Shown in pieces: positions 1-6,689 of a DNA stretch of 9,819 nt (positions are counted from its first letter, which is position 1; every line of letters begins with the position of its first letter). Made by a program: the position numbers and the translations under genes. The DNA comes from Pseudomonadota bacterium. Lineage in GTDB: Bacteria; Pseudomonadota; Alphaproteobacteria; Rhodobacterales; Rhodobacteraceae. The stretch lies in the NCBI GenBank assembly GCA_027592105.1, contig JAQCLA010000078.1:1-9819 (forward strand), read 5' to 3'. The notes below the pieces were generated by a model. That model was not told the origin of the DNA and did not search any database. It saw nothing but the letters and a program-made list of their open reading frames with translations.

Positions 1-1211
1 AGGCAGGCTACCGCGCCAAAGCCCAAGATCAGGCTGTTGCCCCAAAGGGCAAGGGTGCCAGATAGGCTCAAGAGGGCGAGCGCCACGCCTGCCTGTCGGC
101 GCATCTGGCGGTTGCTGGCTTGACGCCATGCCTGTGGCAGGGCGGGCGCAAGGATCGGCAAGCGCGCAGTGCGGCCCATCGCCTGTGCGCCGGCAAGGGC
201 GGCACCGGCCAGTGTCATGGCCAAGGCGGCCAGCGCCCAGAGCGGGTCGAAAGACAGCGTGCCGGGCAGATTGGCACCATAGAGACCGCGCAAGGTGCCT
301 GCGACGCCGGGCATCAGCGCCGCAGCGATCGCATAGCCCAAGATAAGGCCCATGAGCCCCGCAAATAGGCTCAACACTGCGAGTTCGAGACCAAAAGCGA
401 TCAACAGGCTGCGCAGCGGAAGGCCCAGTGCGCGCAGCGTGCGGATGGTCGCCCGCCGTTGCTCGAACGCCAGCCCGATGGCCGCATGCACGATGAACAA
501 CCCCACGGCAAAAGCCAAAAGGCCAAAAGCGGTAAGGTTGAGGTGAAAGCTTTCGGTCAGCTGTGCCGGATCGGCGCGCTGTTCGGGGGCGACGCGCGCG
601 AGGTTGGTTGCCGTCGACAGCGGCGGCAGATGGGCGGGCTGATCCATCCAAACCAACAGATAGGAGGGGTCGGATTGGCCAAGCAGGCGCGCGGCGGTGC
701 CGATATCGGTCAGCGCAGCGCCGGGTGGGATGGTCTCGGTCATGCGGATCGGGGGCAAATCGGGGGGCAGAGGCGCGGCTGCGGTTTCTGCCGTCATCAG
801 CAAGAGGCCCGGCGCGGTGAAAAACGCGGCAAGGTCGAGATCCGCACCTTGCAGGCTTGGGGTATTCGCCTCGGGCGGTGCGGTCAGCGGATCGATGCCC
901 AAAAGCCGTAGTCGGCCGTCGCCCCCGCGCAATTCACCCGAGATGACGGGTGAGACCAGATAACCCGCGCGGCGCAGCGCGATGTAGTCGGCCAGCGGCA
1001 CGGGCCTGCCATCGGCGCGCACCAGCCGGTCAAGCCGATCTTGGCCCAAGGTGGTGGCGGCATCGGCATAGGCGGCGCGCGCTTCGGTATTGATCGCCTG
1101 CACGCCGGACCAAAGCGCCGTGGCCAAGGCAAGCCCCAGAACCAGCATCGCAAGCTGGCCGGGATGGCTGCGCCAATGCGAAAACAGGGTCGAAAGGGCG
1201 GTGTAGACCAT
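1..1211 (-). CDS. FtsX/MacB-type ABC transporter permease (partial, C-terminal end beyond window)
   Basis: The frame is open from an ATG at 1211-1209 to the left edge, giving 403 visible codons and no stop. The layout is that of FtsX-like permeases (LolC/E, MacB, YbbP families). There is a membrane segment at about residues 18-38, then a large extracytoplasmic domain of about 185 residues, and a second membrane segment at about 227-247. A basic cytoplasmic stretch follows (EQRRATIRTLRALG, about 250-263), which in this family is where the permease contacts its ATPase. More hydrophobic segments lie at about 270-300, 322-345 and 373 onward. The extra segments after the fourth suggest a long duplicated permease of the YbbP or AttF/G kind rather than a 400-residue LolC type, but the missing end leaves this open. 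The start lies 3 bases after the stop of the partner ATPase, with only a weak ribosome binding site, so the two are probably coupled. Substrate unknown; export or envelope extraction is inferred from the family. Confidence 0.82.
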   Translation of the reverse strand, partial: MVYTALSTLFSHWRSHPGQLAMLVLGLALATALWSGVQAINTEARAAYADAATTLGQDRLDRLVRADGRPVPLADYIALRRAGYLVSPVISGELRGGDGRLRLLGIDPLTAPPEANTPSLQGADLDLAAFFTAPGLLLMTAETAAAPLPPDLPPIRMTETIPPGAALTDIGTAARLLGQSDPSYLLVWMDQPAHLPPLSTATNLARVAPEQRADPAQLTESFHLNLTAFGLLAFAVGLFIVHAAIGLAFEQRRATIRTLRALGLPLRSLLIAFGLELAVLSLFAGLMGLILGYAIAAALMPGVAGTLRGLYGANLPGTLSFDPLWALAALAMTLAGAALAGAQAMGRTARLPILAPALPQAWRQASNRQMRRQAGVALALLSLSGTLALWGNSLILGFGAVAC

Positions 1212-1214
1212 GTC

Positions 1215-1880
1215 TTAGCCAGCCCCAAGCGGGGCAAGTTGCCCGCGCGACAGGTGCAATCGGCGGTCGAGCCGCGCGGCAAGGCGGGTGGAATGGGTCA
1301 CCATCATCAGCGCCGCACCCGTGCTTGCGACCAGTTCAAGCAACAGGTCAAGCACCGCGTCGCCCGTCGCCTCATCAAGGTTGCCTGTGGGTTCATCGGC
1401 CAAGATCAGCGCGGGCGCATGGGCCAGCGCGCGGGCAATCGCGACGCGCTGTTGTTGGCCGCCCGAAAGCTCCTCCGGATAGCGGGACATGAGGTCAGAC
1501 AGGCCAAGGCGCTCTGCCAGCATCGCGTCGCGGGCGGGGTCATGGCGGCCGGCAAGCCGGGCCTGAAAGCCGATATTCTGCGCCACGCTGAGCGAGGGAA
1601 TGAGGTTGAACTGCTGGAATACCAGCCCGATCTTGTCGCGGCGCAGTGCGGCGCGCGCCGCGTCATCGCCTCTGGTGATTTCGACCCCATCCAGCTTGAT
1701 CGAGCCTTGATCCGGCGCATCGAGCGCGCCCACCAGATTCATCAGCGTGCTTTTGCCCGAGCCGCTTTCACCCGTCAGCGCCAGCGATTGCCCATGCGCA
1801 AGCGTCAGCGAAACGCCCCTTAACACCGCAACCGGGCCATAGGCTTTTGTAAGCCCTTCGATCTGCAACAACATGTTCAT
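1215..1880 (-). CDS. ABC transporter ATP-binding protein, LolD/MacB/YbbA family
   Basis: This 221-residue protein has the full nucleotide-binding domain: Walker A GESGSGKST (37-45), Q-loop QQ at 89-90, signature LSGGQ (138-142), Walker B LILADE (158-163), D-loop NLD (167-169) and switch His196. The LADEPTGNLD wording and the short length are typical of ATPases that drive FtsX-type permeases (LolD, MacB N-domain, YbbA, FtsE). The permease follows 3 bases downstream. An in-frame TAA 9 bases upstream limits the start to Met1 (1880) or Met3 (1874); neither has a strong Shine-Dalgarno sequence. It lies 39 bp after tonB on the same strand with no terminator between, so it may be the distal part of the cobalamin operon. 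The pair resembles the ATPase and permease of AttEFGH-like systems, but no substrate can be assigned. Family assignment is secure; function is not. Confidence 0.9.
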   Translation of the reverse strand: MNMLLQIEGLTKAYGPVAVLRGVSLTLAHGQSLALTGESGSGKSTLMNLVGALDAPDQGSIKLDGVEITRGDDAARAALRRDKIGLVFQQFNLIPSLSVAQNIGFQARLAGRHDPARDAMLAERLGLSDLMSRYPEELSGGQQQRVAIARALAHAPALILADEPTGNLDEATGDAVLDLLLELVASTGAALMMVTHSTRLAARLDRRLHLSRGQLAPLGAG

Positions 1881-1919
1881 GCTTGCTTAACTAGCGGTCG
1901 CGCGGCCCAGTGAAAGGGG

Positions 1920-2726
1920 TCAGCGAAAACGGATGGGCAGGTTGAAGGCATAGCTTGCGTCGCGCAGGCCGTCGGGCGCGGCCGGGAAGCGGCCCGCACG
2001 GCGCACGGCGGTCAGGGCTGCCTCATCCAGCGCTTGGTTGCCAGAGCTGCGCGCCACGCCCAGCCCGCTCAATGTGCCGTCGCGCCCGATCCGAAGCGTG
2101 AGCGTCACCTGCCCCGCGCCGTTGACGCGGGGGCGCGCGCGTTCGATGCGCGCCATGATCTGTCCACCCCATGTGGCCATAAGGCTTTGCCGCTGTGCTT
2201 GGCTGAGTGTGGGGGTGGGTGGGGCAGGTGCGGGCGCGCTGCCGCTTGATGCACCGCCACCTTGCCCTTCCGCCACGCGCGCAGTTTGCGGTGTTGCCGC
2301 GGGCGCGCTTGCCACATCGGGGCGCAGCATCGGGCGCGGCGATTGTGTCAGCGCGTTTGGGCTGGGCGGGGGTGGCGCGCTTTCGGTCATGTTGGGGGCA
2401 AGCGGCGACGCATCCGGGCGGGCAGCCGTTGGCGCGCGCGGCATAGAGAGAGCCGGTGCCGCATCTTCGAGACTTGGCATCAACGGCTGTGCGACCATCT
2501 GTGGGGCAGGCAGAGCGGCGGGGCTGATCATTGGCTGGGGCGGCTCAGCCCAGCGGCTGGCCAAGGCAGCCATGCTTTCGGGTGCGGCGGCCAGCGTGAT
2601 CCGGTCGGCCCCGGCTTGGCCTTGCGCCTGTGGGCCGCCGGTATTGTCGCCGAACCCTGCCATCACCCCGGCATGAACTGCCGCCGATAGGCCCAGAAAG
2701 GCGATGATTTCGGCCATCCGCCTCAT
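1920..2726 (-). CDS. tonB: TonB energy-transducing protein
   Basis: TonB carries proton-motive energy from the ExbB-ExbD complex across the periplasm to outer-membrane receptors. This 268-residue protein has the expected three parts. An N-terminal membrane anchor (about 5-25) contains Ser14 and His18 in the SxxxH spacing that is essential in E. coli TonB (S16/H20). A long periplasmic linker rich in Pro and Ala (about 60-175) follows. The C-terminal TonB domain (about 182-268) contains RIGRDGTLSGLGV, then SSGNQALDEAA and a FPAAPDG turn, a typical TonB_C pattern. The ATG overlaps the stop of the preceding exbD as ATGA (2723-2726), so translation is probably coupled; Met4 (2717) is a less likely start. 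As the last gene of the coupled chain headed by btuB, it is inferred to serve that receptor, although it could also energise other receptors. Confidence 0.93.
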   Translation of the reverse strand: MRRMAEIIAFLGLSAAVHAGVMAGFGDNTGGPQAQGQAGADRITLAAAPESMAALASRWAEPPQPMISPAALPAPQMVAQPLMPSLEDAAPALSMPRAPTAARPDASPLAPNMTESAPPPPSPNALTQSPRPMLRPDVASAPAATPQTARVAEGQGGGASSGSAPAPAPPTPTLSQAQRQSLMATWGGQIMARIERARPRVNGAGQVTLTLRIGRDGTLSGLGVARSSGNQALDEAALTAVRRAGRFPAAPDGLRDASYAFNLPIRFR

Positions 2727-3109
2727 GGTTGCACCGTGATCAGGCGGATATCGGCGATACCCAGAGCGGCCAGTTCCGGCAAAAGCCGCGCCAGTTCCGC
2801 CGCCGGATAGGCTGCATCGGCGAGAATAGGCAGCGGCCCTTCGGGTCGTGCTGCGGAGAGGGCGATCAGGGCGGCCTGATCTGTTTTGTCACCGAAGAAA
2901 AGCTGACCATCCGCGCCGATGTAAAGCGTGCCGGGTTGCGGATCGCGCAGGGGCGTGTGGGCAACTGGGGCCGTAATCTCGCGCGGGGGCGGCGGTGTCA
3001 GGCTGGCGGTCATGAGGAAGAACACCAAGAGCAAAAACACCACGTTGATCATCGGCACGATGGCGCGGTCTTGGGCCATGCGGGGCTTGCGGGGTGGGGC
3101 GAAATTCAT
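2723..3109 (-). CDS. exbD: ExbD-family protein, second copy, with Asn in place of the proton-path Asp
   Basis: This 128-residue single-span protein has the ExbD layout: a short cytoplasmic N-terminus, a membrane helix (about 19-36) and a periplasmic domain with a Pro-rich start (39-42). The membrane motif reads PMINVVFLLLVFF. In ExbD and TolR the corresponding motif has Asp (E. coli ExbD D25), which is needed for proton-driven action; here Asn22 stands in its place. The adjacent paralogue keeps the Asp. The two copies have identical length but clearly different periplasmic sequences, so this is an old duplication rather than a recent one. It may form a heterodimer with the first ExbD inside the ExbB pore, with a structural rather than proton-carrying role; this is inference. 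Start overlaps the upstream stop (ATGA, 3106-3109) and its own stop overlaps tonB. Confidence 0.9.
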   Translation of the reverse strand: MNFAPPRKPRMAQDRAIVPMINVVFLLLVFFLMTASLTPPPPREITAPVAHTPLRDPQPGTLYIGADGQLFFGDKTDQAALIALSAARPEGPLPILADAAYPAAELARLLPELAALGIADIRLITVQP

Positions 3110-3492
3110 GGCGCCACCAGCACAAGGTTGGCAAAACCCGCAGCCTCTAACCCCGCCATGACATCGAGCAGGCGTTGTAGGCCGACACCCTCATCCGCGC
3201 GAATCAAAATCGGGTCTGAGGCAGTCTCTGTTAAGCGCGATAGGCTCTGTTCCAAGGCGCTGGGGGTTGTGGGCTGGCCATTGATGAACAGCCCTTCCGC
3301 CGCGATCCGTACGAGGCGCGGTGGGCCCTGCCATTCGCTTGTTGCCGCACCCGCGATGCGCAAATCAAGCGCGCCCTCCTGCCCAAAGCGCGCGGCCAGC
3401 ATGAAGAAAACCAACAGCAAGAACACCACATCGATCATGGGTGTCAGGCTGGGCCTGCGGCGCGGCTGGGGTTGGGCGAAGCGGAAACTCAT
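3106..3492 (-). CDS. exbD: ExbD biopolymer transport protein, first copy
   Basis: This 128-residue ExbD has an Arg-rich cytoplasmic N-terminus (RRRPSLTPM, 11-19), then a membrane helix with Asp21 in PMIDVVFLLLVFFML, matching the essential D25 of E. coli ExbD. The periplasmic domain ends with the usual ILIRADEGVGLQRLLDVM pattern (about 95-112) and a final strand at about 120-127. It forms, with ExbB, the proton channel that powers TonB. The start codon overlaps the exbB stop as ATGA (3489-3492) and the stop overlaps the start of the second exbD the same way, so the three motor subunits are likely made in a coupled fashion. Whether it works alone or in a heterodimer with the second copy cannot be told from sequence. 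Confidence 0.93.
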   Translation of the reverse strand: MSFRFAQPQPRRRPSLTPMIDVVFLLLVFFMLAARFGQEGALDLRIAGAATSEWQGPPRLVRIAAEGLFINGQPTTPSALEQSLSRLTETASDPILIRADEGVGLQRLLDVMAGLEAAGFANLVLVAP

Positions 3493-4121
3493 GGGCGGGG
3501 TGCGCCCCCACGGGTGAAGATGCGGGTCGCGTCATCCTCCATCTCGGCTTGCACGCGGTCGGCAATACTGTCGAACCATGTCAGCGCGGCGGCGGCGGGA
3601 ATGGCCACGGCCATGCCGGCAGCGGTGGTCAAAAGCGCCTCCCATATGCCGCCGGCGAGTGTGGCAGGGTCGGTCTGGCCACCAGCCTCTTGCAGGGCTT
3701 GAAAGGCCGCGATCATGCCCAGAACAGTGCCGAGTAGCCCCAAAAGCGGCGCAATCGTCACGATCAGGTCAAGGGGCCTGAGGCCGCCGCGCACTTCCGA
3801 CAAAAGCCCGCGCGCGATGCGGGTGGTATCCTCGCGCGCGGCCTCGGCGGTCAGCGCGCCGTCGCCATGGGCGATCATCGCGGCATGGGCCAGACGCGCG
3901 CGCAGCGACCGGCGCGGCGCGAGCAGGGTCAATGCGGCGCTCACCTCGCCTTTTTGCCAATGCGTGATCGCCGCCGCCGTGACGCGTCCGCCGGACCATG
4001 CGCCAAGTGCGGCAAGGCGGTAAAGTTTCCATAAGATCAGCGCCAGCGTCAGCACCGAGAGCGCTGCAATGGCCCAGATCACCGGGCCGCCGCGCGTCAA
4101 AAGATCGGGGAGATCGGTCAT
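3489..4121 (-). CDS. exbB: ExbB proton channel subunit (MotA/TolQ/ExbB family)
   Basis: This 210-residue protein has three membrane segments (about 13-32, 115-142 and 160-182) separated by a cytoplasmic domain at about 35-112, as in ExbB and TolQ. The second segment holds GLLGTVLGM with Thr132, and the third holds WEALLTTAAG with Glu161 and Thr165/166. These match E. coli ExbB T148, E176 and T181, which line the proton path, so the channel looks intact. It is on the short side for the family, with little N-terminal extension. TolQ is the main alternative, but the neighbours (btuBFCD upstream, exbD-exbD-tonB downstream, no tolA/tolB) favour ExbB. It starts at an ATGA overlap with btuD and is the first gene of the motor section of the operon. 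Confidence 0.93.
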   Translation of the reverse strand: MTDLPDLLTRGGPVIWAIAALSVLTLALILWKLYRLAALGAWSGGRVTAAAITHWQKGEVSAALTLLAPRRSLRARLAHAAMIAHGDGALTAEAAREDTTRIARGLLSEVRGGLRPLDLIVTIAPLLGLLGTVLGMIAAFQALQEAGGQTDPATLAGGIWEALLTTAAGMAVAIPAAAALTWFDSIADRVQAEMEDDATRIFTRGGAPRP

Positions 4122-4876
4122 GCCAGCACCTCGAGCGGCTGAAAGATGATGCCATCGGGACCATTGGCCATATGGGCGGAAATGCTAAAGACCTGCGTCA
4201 GATTTTCGCGCGTCAGCACCGCTTCGGGCGGGCCATCGGCATGGATGCGGCCCTTGTGCATCAAAACCAACCGCGTGCAATGCCGCGCGGCGAGGCCCAG
4301 ATCATGCAGCGAGACCATCAGCGCCTTGCCCCGCGCGGCTAGCTGCGCAAAGGCCGCCATGGTTGCGATCTGGTGGCCGGGATCAAGGCCCGCGATCGGT
4401 TCATCGGCCAAGATCAGCGGCGTATCTTGCGCCAGCGCGCGGGCGATCAAGACGCGGGCTTGTTCGCCGCCCGACAATTCGGTCGCGGCGCGGGCCTCAA
4501 ACCCGGTCAGATCCATGGTGGCCAGCGCATCGGCCACGGCGTTACGGTCGCCCTCGCTTGGCCTTTGGCCAGCGGCCAGATGCGGGATACGGCCCAGCAT
4601 CACCAGCGTTTCCACAGCCACGGGCCAAGCAATCTCGCGCGATTGGGGGAGCCATGCGGCATGCCGCGCGCGGCCATGCGGGGTCATCGCAGTGAGCGAG
4701 CAATGGCCATCGTGCGGCAATAGCCCCAGCGCGCCGCGCATCAAGCTGGTCTTGCCCGCGCCATTTGGTCCGATCAAGCCGACCAATTCGCCCGCCCCGA
4801 TCTCGAACGTCGCGGCATCGACCACGGGGCAAGTGCCGCGCATCACTGTCAGGCGGTCGAGGGTCAATCGCGTCAT
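4118..4876 (-). CDS. btuD: Cobalamin ABC importer ATP-binding protein
   Basis: This 252-residue ATPase of the BtuD/FecE/HmuV group energises import through BtuC. It has Walker A GPNGAGKT (36-43), Q-loop Gln78 in WLPQ, signature LSGGEQ (134-139), Walker B LILADE (154-159), D-loop GLD (163-165) and switch His191 in SLHDLGLAARHC, a phrase typical of this importer group. The C-terminal AVLTRENLTQVF stretch (219-230) is also usual for siderophore, haem and B12 ATPases. Sequence alone does not separate B12 from haem; the cobalamin riboswitch at the head of the operon does. It overlaps btuC (ATGA, 4873-4876) and exbB (ATGA, 4118-4121). Confidence 0.9.
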   Translation of the reverse strand: MTRLTLDRLTVMRGTCPVVDAATFEIGAGELVGLIGPNGAGKTSLMRGALGLLPHDGHCSLTAMTPHGRARHAAWLPQSREIAWPVAVETLVMLGRIPHLAAGQRPSEGDRNAVADALATMDLTGFEARAATELSGGEQARVLIARALAQDTPLILADEPIAGLDPGHQIATMAAFAQLAARGKALMVSLHDLGLAARHCTRLVLMHKGRIHADGPPEAVLTRENLTQVFSISAHMANGPDGIIFQPLEVLA

Positions 4877-5859
4877 GCCCCCGCCCTCCGGGTTTTGTAG
4901 ATCAGGTGCAGGAAGAGCGGCGCGCCGATGATGGCCATCAGAACGCCCAGTTTCAGGTCGCGTTCAGGCAAGATCAGCCGCACGGCGATATCGGCCAAGA
5001 GCACTATCGCCGCACCGCCAAGCGCCGAGGCGGGCAACAGCAGCGACGGCCGCGCGCCGACGATGGGCCGAAGCAGATGCGGCACCACCAGCCCGACAAA
5101 ACCGATCGCCCCCGCAACGGCCGTAGCCGCGCCGACGCAAGCCGCCACGCCCAGCACAAGCTGCAGCCGAAGCCGCGCAAGCTGGATGCCCATGGCGGCG
5201 GCCGCATCCTCGCCCAAGGTCAGCGCATCAAGGCCCCGGCCCAAGGGCAAAAGCAGCGCCCAGCCCAGCGCCATGAAGGGGGCGCCCAGCCAAAGGTGCG
5301 AAAATGACCGATCCGCCAGCGATCCCATCATCCAAAACACGGTTTCCGACGTGGCAAAGGGGTTGGGCGACAGGTTCAGCGCCAGCGACATCAGCGCGCC
5401 CGCCAGCGCCGAAATGGCGATCCCCGCCAAGATCAGCGTCAGCGACCCGCCGCGCGGACCGGCCAGCATCAAGATCAACAGCACCGCGATCACCGCGCCT
5501 GCCAGTGCCGAGAGTGGCAATGCCAGCGCGAAAGCGGCGGCAAAACCTGTCTGCATCGCGATGACGGCGCCCAGCGCGGCAGAGCCTGACACGCCGATCA
5601 GACCCGGTTCGGCCAAGGGGTTGCGCAGGTATCCCTGCAAGGCCGCGCCCGATAGCCCAAGGCTTGCGCCGACCATCACCGCCAGGATCGCGCGCGGCAG
5701 GCGAATCTCGCGCATGACCAGCGTGACCGCCTCGCCCTGTCCTGTGACAAGTGCCTGCAAGCTTTCGCCAAGGCCAAAACCCGCCGGGCCGGTCAGCAGT
5801 GAGACCATGAATAGCGCCATGCTCACCAGCGCGAGGAGGGGGAAGAGCGCGCGGGTCAT
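4873..5859 (-). CDS. btuC: Cobalamin ABC importer permease, FecCD/BtuC family
   Basis: The 328-residue inner-membrane permease is hydrophobic throughout and of usual length for BtuC/FecCD proteins, which have about ten membrane helices. Family landmarks are visible: LPRAILAVMVGASLGLSGAA (about 55-74) followed by LQGYLRNPLAEPGLIG (about 74-89), the coupling-helix region LGEDAAAAMG (216-225) that faces the ATPase, GFVGLVVPHLLRPIVG (253-268), and a final IGAPLF (311-316). The frame stays open upstream to an ATG at 5937, but the start chosen at 5859 overlaps the btuF stop as ATGA, like every other junction in this operon, and gives the usual N-terminus beginning just before the first membrane helix. 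Cobalamin as substrate is inferred from the riboswitch and btuB. Confidence 0.91.
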   Translation of the reverse strand: MTRALFPLLALVSMALFMVSLLTGPAGFGLGESLQALVTGQGEAVTLVMREIRLPRAILAVMVGASLGLSGAALQGYLRNPLAEPGLIGVSGSAALGAVIAMQTGFAAAFALALPLSALAGAVIAVLLILMLAGPRGGSLTLILAGIAISALAGALMSLALNLSPNPFATSETVFWMMGSLADRSFSHLWLGAPFMALGWALLLPLGRGLDALTLGEDAAAAMGIQLARLRLQLVLGVAACVGAATAVAGAIGFVGLVVPHLLRPIVGARPSLLLPASALGGAAIVLLADIAVRLILPERDLKLGVLMAIIGAPLFLHLIYKTRRAGA

Positions 5860-6689
5860 GATCCGCCTTCCATCGCTTGGCGCATCTCGACCAAGGCGCG
5901 CAGTGCTGCGATCACGCGCGGCGTGCCACAGGCCCAATCGGGGCCGCTTTCATGGCCCGCACCCGCCGCGATCAGGGCGGCCAGCGCGGGATGATGCATC
6001 AACTCTTCGGCGCGCGACGCACCGGGATAGGGGCGGTCGCGGATGATCAGATCAGGGGCGGTCATCACGAGCAATTCCAGCGCGATCTGCCCGGTGGCGC
6101 TGGGCCTGATCTCGGTCGCGATGTTGCGAAAGCCCGCGCGCGTCAGGATCTCGTGCGACAGCGTGCCCTCGCCGAGGCTGTAACCATTGGGAAAGTAGAG
6201 AACGGCCCGCGGACCGTCTTGCGGGGCGGAGAGCGCGGCGAGATCAGCCTCGAACTGGCGGATCAGGGTCTCTGCCTTGGCCTCCTGTCCCAGCAATTGA
6301 CCATAGCGGTGCAGGCGGTCGGGAATGTCTGAAAGCTGGCTTACCCCGTCGATCTGCTCGACCGTCACGCCAAGGCGGCGCAGCATGGCAAGCGCTGCGG
6401 GGTCGGTCCAAGGCCCAGCCAACACCAAATCGGGGCGCATCAGATAGATCTCTTCGGCGCTACCATGATTGAGCGGGTAGCGTGACGCGATATCGGCCAA
6501 GGGCGAGGTGACGGGATCGGCCGAGACATAGCTGACCGAGATCAGCTGTTCAGGGGCGGCCAGCATCAGCGCGAATTGATCGGTGCAAAGGTTCATGGAA
6601 ACGACGCGCAAGGGCGCATCTGTGGTCTGCGCGCCCAAAGGCCCCGCCACAAGGGCGAGGCCAAGGACAAGGGCGCGCAAGGGCCGCAT
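5856..6689 (-). CDS. btuF: Periplasmic cobalamin-binding protein of the ABC importer
   Basis: This 277-residue protein begins with a Sec signal peptide (about 1-20, ending PLGA before QTT) and has no lipobox Cys, so it should be soluble in the periplasm. The rest is a class III (Peripla_BP_2) binding protein. RVVSMNLCTDQ (28-38) opens the first lobe, SAEEIYLMRPDLVLAG (77-92) holds the Glu (79) that in BtuF docks onto BtuC, and IALELLVMTAPDLII (202-216) holds the matching Glu205 of the second lobe. The only two cysteines, Cys35 and Cys254, could form a disulfide; this is a guess. Its ATG shares one base with the btuB stop (TGATG, 6687-6691) and its stop overlaps btuC. The sequence would also fit a haem or iron binding protein; the riboswitch decides for B12. 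Confidence 0.88.
   Translation of the reverse strand: MRPLRALVLGLALVAGPLGAQTTDAPLRVVSMNLCTDQFALMLAAPEQLISVSYVSADPVTSPLADIASRYPLNHGSAEEIYLMRPDLVLAGPWTDPAALAMLRRLGVTVEQIDGVSQLSDIPDRLHRYGQLLGQEAKAETLIRQFEADLAALSAPQDGPRAVLYFPNGYSLGEGTLSHEILTRAGFRNIATEIRPSATGQIALELLVMTAPDLIIRDRPYPGASRAEELMHHPALAALIAAGAGHESGPDWACGTPRVIAALRALVEMRQAMEGGS

Noticed and set aside
4873..5937. Longer N-terminal version of the btuC permease starting at 5937
   Set aside because: It would overlap btuF by about 80 bases and add a charged, non-membrane extension. The start at 5859 gives the ATGA overlap used throughout the operon.
1041..6046. Long plus-strand open frames opposite the transport genes (for example 1041-1823, 2038-2676, 4146-4931, 4928-6046)
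   Set aside because: These are mirror frames produced by high GC at codon positions of the real minus-strand genes. Their translations are Arg/Ala/Gly-rich without domains, signal peptides or ribosome binding sites.
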